Origin: Phycisphaerae bacterium | GTDB taxonomy: Bacteria > Planctomycetota > Phycisphaerae > Sedimentisphaerales > Anaerohalosphaeraceae | Reading direction: 5' to 3' | Length of the DNA: 9,759 nucleotides | Assembly: GCA_003567095.1 (NCBI GenBank) | Contig: PXAQ01000183.1 | Span: 1 to 9,759, forward strand | Made by a program: the position numbers and the translations under genes | Shown: positions 5,890-9,759 of the stretch, piece by piece | Position numbering within the stretch: position 1 is the first letter of the stretch | How the letters are laid out: every line of letters begins with the position of its first letter | Notes under the pieces: generated by a model | Told to the model about the DNA's origin: nothing | The model's input: the letters and a program-made list of their open reading frames with translations, nothing else | The model's database searches: none

Positions 5890-7845
5890 ATGGAAGACAA
5901 TTCAGGACACATTATGAGTGGGCAATGCCCGCTTTTTCTGGATGCCCCGATGGGGTGCGCCGGATTTGTCGCCGTGTTTGAAAACGCGCCGATCTCGCTT
6001 TGGCATCTGGATCTATCCGATGTCATCAGCCGCCTTGACTACCTCAAACAGCACGGCGTTCGGGATTTTGAGCGGTTTTTTGACGACCATCCCAACGAAG
6101 TGTTGACCTGTTTTTCCAAAGTCATCGTCAAGGCGGTCAACCAAAGCTCCGCGGCCCTGTTCAACGCAGCGGATAAAGAGCAGTTGCTCGGTGCGCTTCC
6201 AAAGATCGCAGGCATCGAGGCACTGCCTTCTCATACCGCCACACTGATGGCACTGATAGGACGGCAAACAGGGCATGAGGGCGGCGGGATTTATCGGACG
6301 CTCGACAATGAACGGGTGGATGTCCAGATTCGCTGGTGGACGCTGCCGGGCGCTGAGTGTACCTATTCAGACGTCATCATGACCCTGCTGGATGTCACGC
6401 AAATCAAATCACAGGAAAAAGAGCTTCGACTTTATAAACAGGCTATTGACGATTCCATCGATGGCATCGCGTTTACCAGTCTGGATGGCCATTTGACCTA
6501 TGTCAACCCCTCCTTCTATCGGATGTGGGGATATGGCCCCGACGACGAGCTCGTCGGTAAAAGCTGTTTCGATTTCCACCAAAACCCGCTGGACGGCAAA
6601 AGAGTAGTTTCAGAAATGTATGAAAAGGGCAACTATGTCGGCGAGTTGACCAATGTCAAAAAAAACGGAGAGGTCTTTGAGACATTGATATCGGCCACGC
6701 TCCTGCGGGATGAGGCCGGCGCGCCACTGCATAGATTCTGTCATTTTGTCGATATTACAGAAAAGAAACAGATACAAGCCAGGCTGGCCGAAAGTGAGCG
6801 GCGGTTCCATTCGCTCGTTGAACTGCTGCCCGAGGCTGTATTTGTCAGCGTGGATCACAAACTGGTCTATGTCAACCCGGCCACCGTGCGCCTGGTCGGC
6901 GCAGCGGACGCCGATGAACTGCTGGGGCGCTCGGTGTTTGATTTCGTCTGCCCCGATGATGTCGAGGTGGCCCGCAAACGCTTAATGGATGCGGAAATTT
7001 ATGCCCAGACGCAGCCGGCCCGCCAAACCCGTGTGGTGCGCCTGGACGGCCGGCTGGTCGATGTTGAGGTGACGACATTGCCGTTTTGTTTTAATGATGA
7101 AGCGGGTGTGGTTTCGATCTGCCATGATCTGACCCGTGAAAAACGGGACAGAGCCGAATTGGACTTTCATCAGGAGCAGCTCCGCTCACTGGTTGAGCAA
7201 TTGATATCCAGCGAAGAGCGGCAGCGTTGTCAAATTGCAGCCGCACTGCACGACAATTTCGAGCAATCCCTGGTGCTGATCAAAATGAAGGTCGATCAGC
7301 TCGCGGCCGCAAGCCATGACGCCGCATCGCTTAAAACAGACCTGCGGGCCGTCAGCGATGAACTGGAAAGTCTCTCCGAGGCCATCGAAACGTTTACCTT
7401 TGAATTGAGCAGCCCGACGCTTTTTAATGTGGGACTGGAAGCGGCACTGGTCGAATGGTATGAGCAGACGATTGCGCCCCGCAGCCCGATGAAGCATGTA
7501 TTCAGCATTGATTCGGCGGTGCGGGACCTGTCCGAACACATGCTTCAATTTCTGTTTCGCTCGCTCAAAGAGCTGCTGATGAACGCCTTCAAGCATGCCG
7601 GAGCCGAGACGGTTGCGGTGGACCTGCAATTTCAGGAGGATTGTTTATGCGTGAACGTTCAGGATGACGGACAGGGCTTTTCACGGCACGTTCTCAATCA
7701 ACGCGGTACACGAAGCGGTTATGGCCTGATGAGTATTCAGGAGCGCGTTCGTCATATGGGCGGGCATTTTTCCATCGCCTCAGAGCCCGGTAAAAAAACC
7801 ACAGTATTGTTTTCGATTCCTTTTCGTAACGGAGATAAACAATGA
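5890..7845 (+). CDS. Soluble sensor histidine kinase, three PAS domains, HisKA_3/HATPase_c
   Basis: A 651-residue kinase with no membrane segment or signal peptide, so it senses a cytoplasmic cue. An N-terminal atypical PAS-like module spans about 28-175 (FENAPISLWHLDLS, then HPNEV...NQSSAALF). Canonical PAS domains are at about 178-293 (DGIAF...YVNPSFYRMWGY) and 301-418 (LVYVNPATVRLVG). The dimerisation/phosphotransfer helix of HisKA_3 type carries phospho-acceptor His454 (IAAALHDNFEQSL). The ATPase domain has the N box at Asn565 (ELLMNAFKHA), DDGQGF at 592-597 and GYGL at 610-613. All key residues are present. No heme or flavin ligand motif is obvious in the PAS domains. An internal ATG at 5914 (residue 9), with AGGA 7 nt upstream, is a better-supported start than ATG 5890, whose ribosome binding site is weak. 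It overlaps the response regulator gene by 4 bp, so the pair is almost certainly cognate. Confidence 0.95.
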   Translation: MEDNSGHIMSGQCPLFLDAPMGCAGFVAVFENAPISLWHLDLSDVISRLDYLKQHGVRDFERFFDDHPNEVLTCFSKVIVKAVNQSSAALFNAADKEQLLGALPKIAGIEALPSHTATLMALIGRQTGHEGGGIYRTLDNERVDVQIRWWTLPGAECTYSDVIMTLLDVTQIKSQEKELRLYKQAIDDSIDGIAFTSLDGHLTYVNPSFYRMWGYGPDDELVGKSCFDFHQNPLDGKRVVSEMYEKGNYVGELTNVKKNGEVFETLISATLLRDEAGAPLHRFCHFVDITEKKQIQARLAESERRFHSLVELLPEAVFVSVDHKLVYVNPATVRLVGAADADELLGRSVFDFVCPDDVEVARKRLMDAEIYAQTQPARQTRVVRLDGRLVDVEVTTLPFCFNDEAGVVSICHDLTREKRDRAELDFHQEQLRSLVEQLISSEERQRCQIAAALHDNFEQSLVLIKMKVDQLAAASHDAASLKTDLRAVSDELESLSEAIETFTFELSSPTLFNVGLEAALVEWYEQTIAPRSPMKHVFSIDSAVRDLSEHMLQFLFRSLKELLMNAFKHAGAETVAVDLQFQEDCLCVNVQDDGQGFSRHVLNQRGTRSGYGLMSIQERVRHMGGHFSIASEPGKKTTVLFSIPFRNGDKQ

Positions 7846-8501
7846 GTTTAAGAATTTTGATTGCCGATGACCACGAGATTATTCGCTATGCCCTGCGTAC
7901 CTTGTTTGAAGCCGAACCGGATAGCGACATTCAGGTCGTTGCCGAAGCTGAAAACGGCCGCGAGGCGGTGGCCTTGGCCCGGCAGCATAAGCCGGACATC
8001 GTAATTATGGACCTCACGATGCCGGAATTAAACGGTATTGAGGCGACGCGTCAAATTCGGCAGATCTGCCCGAATGCGAAAGTGATCGTCCTGTCGATGC
8101 ACAATCGGCGGCAGTACCTCCGCGAGCTGATCAAGGTCGGAATTTCAGGCTACGTTGTCAAGACGCGTGTCTCGAATGATTTGATCGAGGCGATAAACGC
8201 CGCCGGCCGCGGCCAAGTCTATTTCAGCCCGAAAGTGGCCGCAATGATGGCTGACGACTATGTGGGCATTATCTCAGGACAGGAAACGATCGATGGAAAA
8301 ACACTGTCCCCGCGCCAGAAAGAAGTGCTCCAAATGGTCGTCGAGGGAAAAGGAACCAAAGAAATCGCGGCAATACTCAGCGTCACTCCCAAAGCCATCG
8401 AATCCGTCCGACATCGAATCATGCTGAAACTGGGCATCGACAACCTGGCTGACCTGACTAAGTACGCATTGCAGGAAGGACTGACGACGTTGGATTACTA
8501 A
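7842..8501 (+). CDS. NarL/FixJ-family response regulator with LuxR-type DNA-binding domain
   Basis: A 219-residue two-domain transcription factor. The receiver (about 3-120) has the acidic pair Asp9-Asp10, phospho-acceptor Asp57 (VIMDLTMPELNG), switch Ser85 and Lys107. A linker leads to the LuxR helix-turn-helix at about 153-215 (LSPRQKEVLQMVVEGKGTKE), with recognition helix around TPKAIESVRHRIM. Phosphorylation by the upstream HisKA_3 kinase is the expected trigger; this kinase type pairs with NarL-type regulators. The ATGA overlap with the kinase stop and GGAG 8 nt upstream fix the start. The targets are unknown; the promoters in the 5287-5889 gap are obvious candidates but no binding site can be named. 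The 3' end overlaps, head-on, a small minus-strand frame (8458-8634). I see no terminator after the stop. Confidence 0.95.
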   Translation: MSLRILIADDHEIIRYALRTLFEAEPDSDIQVVAEAENGREAVALARQHKPDIVIMDLTMPELNGIEATRQIRQICPNAKVIVLSMHNRRQYLRELIKVGISGYVVKTRVSNDLIEAINAAGRGQVYFSPKVAAMMADDYVGIISGQETIDGKTLSPRQKEVLQMVVEGKGTKEIAAILSVTPKAIESVRHRIMLKLGIDNLADLTKYALQEGLTTLDY

Positions 8502-8634
8502 AAACAGGCTGATTGCAGTCCACGTCAAACCCATCGCCAAACAGCGGCCCGCTGATCGAGATGACCTGCCCGGCATCATTGGTCTCGATGGCGAATATAT
8601 CGCCGCTGCGTTTGTGGCGGTAGAGGGATTTCAT
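8458..8634 (-). CDS. Small uncharacterised protein, probably C-terminally altered
   Basis: A 58-codon minus-strand frame starting MKSLYRHKRSGDIFAIETND and continuing AGQVISISGPLF. Its ATG overlaps the stop of the upstream winged-helix-like gene (ATGA), a strong sign that it is a real, translationally coupled gene. The first 40 or so residues look like a compact beta-rich protein; I recall similar short proteins from plasmids and integrative elements but can assign no function. After about residue 43 (codons before 8505) the frame runs antisense through the end of the response regulator gene and ends at TAG 8458-8460. That tail (FSNPTSSVLPAMRT) looks like accidental coding sequence, so the native C-terminus was probably lost when the two segments were joined. 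Confidence 0.55.
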   Translation of the reverse strand: MKSLYRHKRSGDIFAIETNDAGQVISISGPLFGDGFDVDCNQPVFSNPTSSVLPAMRT

Positions 8635-8870
8635 ATTTCGACTTTCACGAAATATTTTCTACCTTTACGCACGATTTGTTTTTCATTAAGCAAGAGACCC
8701 AGGACCGACCACGACAGGTAGTCTTTATTCCCGCCGAGGTAATCTCAACGGATGTCAAGAATCTGAGCTATGTCAGCGTTTCGAAGGCCGTCCGGATGTG
8801 TCTCAATCGTTTCCAAGGTTGCTTCTTTCAACAAGCTAAGTCCTCTTTGTGCCTTTTCCTGCGGTGTCAT
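8631..8870 (-). pseudogene. Winged-helix-like small protein interrupted by an in-frame TGA
   Basis: From ATG 8870 (AAGGA about 7 nt upstream) the frame reads 41 residues (MTPQEKAQRG... ending NADIAQILDIR), meets TGA at 8745-8747, and continues 37 residues in the same frame (DYLGGNKDYLSWSVLGLLL ... IVRKGRKYFVKVEI) to TGA 8631-8633. Together they look like a small winged helix: an N-terminal helix, a helix-turn-helix (GLRNADIAQILDIR), then a wing (KGRKYFV). I recall the DYLGG...YLSWSVLGLL pattern in small DNA-binding proteins near restriction or mobile-element genes, with a serine commonly before DY. A Ser codon TCA changed to TGA would explain the stop. The 4-bp overlap with the next gene shows they were one operon. 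Confidence is good for the broken frame and moderate for the fold. Confidence 0.7.
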
Positions 8871-8919
8871 AAAACATCCTTATCTCGAATGTTTTTGCCG
8901 AAATAAAAACACTTACTTT

Positions 8920-9228
8920 TTAGTGAAAAACGAACGCACATCTCACGGCTAAATCATACGGAAGTCCCTCTGTTTTGCAATAGGAAAACACAGGGCGCCC
9001 CGGCATTTTGGGGGTTTCGATTGACTTCATGGAGAAGGGTTCGCAGTTCTGCCCTTGGATACCGTTAAACTGGATGCAGTCGGACTTGAAAATCGGCTCT
9101 CCACTGCACTCCGGCCCGGCCAGCTTGGCGTCAATCGCAGCCAGAAGCAGTTTGCAGTCCCTGACTGCATCTTTGAATGCGTCTGCTGGGAATTCTTCGT
9201 CTCTTTTCCAGTAATGTGTCATACCCAT
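8920..9228 (-). CDS. Uncharacterised accessory protein starting MGMTHYW, probably C-truncated
   Basis: A 102-residue soluble protein. The first possible ATG (9234) is one base from the AGGA at 9236-9239, whereas the ATG at 9228 has a 7-nt spacing and gives the start MGMTHYWKRDEEF, so 9228 is chosen. I recall longer conserved hypothetical proteins, often on plasmids, phages and integrative elements, that begin MGMTHYW and contain an FNG motif (here IQFNGIQG) and a CKT...PYD motif (here YCKTEGLPYDLAV). In those, sequence continues well beyond PYD; here it stops 12 residues later (RCAFVFH), suggesting loss of the C-terminal part. Function is unknown. It is transcribed from its own promoter (9250-9277), just downstream of a strong terminator, and may be cotranscribed with the winged-helix-like gene 49 nt beyond its stop. 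Confidence 0.65.
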   Translation of the reverse strand: MGMTHYWKRDEEFPADAFKDAVRDCKLLLAAIDAKLAGPECSGEPIFKSDCIQFNGIQGQNCEPFSMKSIETPKMPGRPVFSYCKTEGLPYDLAVRCAFVFH

Positions 9229-9249
9229 GGTCATGTCCTTTCGATTAAG

Positions 9250-9277
9250 AGTATAGTTGGTGTTTTAAAAAAATCAA
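9250..9277 (-). promoter_or_regulatory. Sigma70-type promoter of the MGMTHYW gene
   Basis: On the minus strand, TTGATT (9272-9277), a 16-nt spacer and TATACT (9250-9255). RNA would start near 9243, leaving a leader of about 15 nt that contains only the ribosome binding site. It sits directly after the upstream gene's terminator, so the two genes are separate units. Confidence 0.6.
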
Positions 9278-9280
9278 GAC

Positions 9281-9319
9281 AAAAAAGGGGCAAGCAGGCC
9301 GGAATTGGCCTGCTTGCCC
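9281..9319 (-). terminator. Strong intrinsic terminator of the zinc-ribbon gene
   Basis: GGGCAAGCAGGCC pairs perfectly with GGCCTGCTTGCCC (13 bp, 6-nt loop at 9301-9306). On the minus strand it is followed by C and six T (9281-9286). It lies 18 nt after the stop of the gene at 9338-9759. Confidence 0.9.
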
Positions 9320-9337
9320 GTGGTGTTGAAGTAGCGG

Positions 9338-9759
9338 TTATACATCCAGTTCGTCGAGCAGGTCCTCGATGTCCTCAAGGGTGTAGTAATCGCCGTCGTG
9401 CTCGTAGAGCTGGCCGTCTTCGGTCAGGGCGTCGAGGTTTTCGGTGACGCCGATATTGAAGCAGATTGGGTCGAGCTCTTTCATGATCTGTGAGGGGCTG
9501 AAGGTGCAGCAGGCGACCCGGAACTCGGGATAGCACTCATCCAGCAGGTCCTCAAACATCGCGTCGCCGTCAACGGGCTGCAACCTGGTCTTGAGCAGGT
9601 GGCTGATGATCCAGTCGGTGCCGTACTCGACGCCGACCCCCTCGACGTGGCGCATCAGGTCGTCCGAGCCGCAGCGTTTGCAGCGGCCTGTGGGGGCCGG
9701 GATATAGCAGCCGTAACAAAAGGGCTGGCTGGCCTTGTAAGCGGCCTGTTCAAGACGGG
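9338..9759 (-). CDS. Zinc-ribbon accessory protein, 5' end beyond the window
   Basis: The minus-strand frame is open to the right edge of the window, giving 139 visible residues; an internal ATG at 9655 is unlikely to be the start because conserved-looking sequence lies before it. A Cys4 zinc ribbon is at visible residues 14-29 (CYGC, eight residues, CKRC), followed by GSDDLMRHVEGVGVEYGTDW, then a helical region and a very acidic C-terminus (YTLEDIEDLLDELDV). I recall similar small proteins as conserved hypotheticals in plasmids, prophages and integrative elements; the function is unknown. The ribbon suggests a structural or nucleic-acid-binding part, but that is inference. The gene ends in a strong intrinsic terminator and is probably intact apart from the window edge. 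Confidence 0.8.
   Translation of the reverse strand, partial: RLEQAAYKASQPFCYGCYIPAPTGRCKRCGSDDLMRHVEGVGVEYGTDWIISHLLKTRLQPVDGDAMFEDLLDECYPEFRVACCTFSPSQIMKELDPICFNIGVTENLDALTEDGQLYEHDGDYYTLEDIEDLLDELDV

Noticed and set aside
8745..8747. Selenocysteine decoding of the in-frame TGA
   Set aside because: The following sequence forms only a weak hairpin, not a clear bacterial SECIS, and I recall serine there in similar proteins; no nearby sel gene. Kept only as something to test.
1..9759. CRISPR array, tRNA or rRNA gene, phage integrase or attachment site
   Set aside because: No regularly spaced repeats, no tRNA cloverleaf or rRNA-like sequence, and no recombinase were seen on reading both strands; the mobile nature of the right flank rests only on gene type.

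Overview
The window looks like a bacterial chromosome segment from a Gram-negative, exosortase-type organism. The evidence is a protein C-terminus with a PEP-CTERM sorting tail, E. coli-like sigma70 promoter spacings, AGGAG/GGAAGG ribosome binding sites, and chemotaxis and PAS-kinase proteins of a kind common in anaerobic sediment bacteria. Desulfobacterota or Planctomycetota (Phycisphaerae-like) are my best guesses. The PEP-CTERM tail leans slightly to the latter, and nothing here settles it.

Left flank, 1-2294: decayed mobile DNA. The C-terminal stub of a minus-strand PEP-CTERM protein (130-264) abuts an insertion sequence (265-1657) with 23-bp terminal inverted repeats. Its ISKra4-like transposase is split by an in-frame TAA. 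Next comes an in-frame fusion of the start of umuD to the last part of umuC (1899-2177), the scar of a deletion that removed almost the whole error-prone polymerase operon.

Core, 2295-8501: intact signal transduction genes in two divergent units. On the minus strand, cheW, a single-domain bacteriohemerythrin and a transmembrane methyl-accepting chemotaxis protein form a tight operon. This would be an oxygen- or redox-responsive taxis module, with an O2-binding di-iron protein made next to a receptor and its coupling protein. On the plus strand, a soluble triple-PAS histidine kinase and a NarL/FixJ response regulator overlap by 4 bp. The roughly 600-bp gap between the units holds promoters in both directions. 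One is an orphan consensus promoter followed about 220 bp later by an intrinsic terminator, which makes a candidate small RNA. It also holds a pair of mutually exclusive hairpins.

Right flank, 8458-9759: small minus-strand accessory genes of the sort carried by plasmids, prophages and integrative elements. They are a zinc-ribbon protein running off the window edge and closed by a strong terminator, a probably C-truncated protein starting MGMTHYW with its own promoter, a winged-helix-like protein interrupted by an in-frame TGA, and a small protein that overlaps it by 4 bp and runs into the 3' end of the response regulator gene.

Overall, an apparently functional sensory island lies between two stretches of eroding mobile DNA. 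I see no tRNA, rRNA or CRISPR array.
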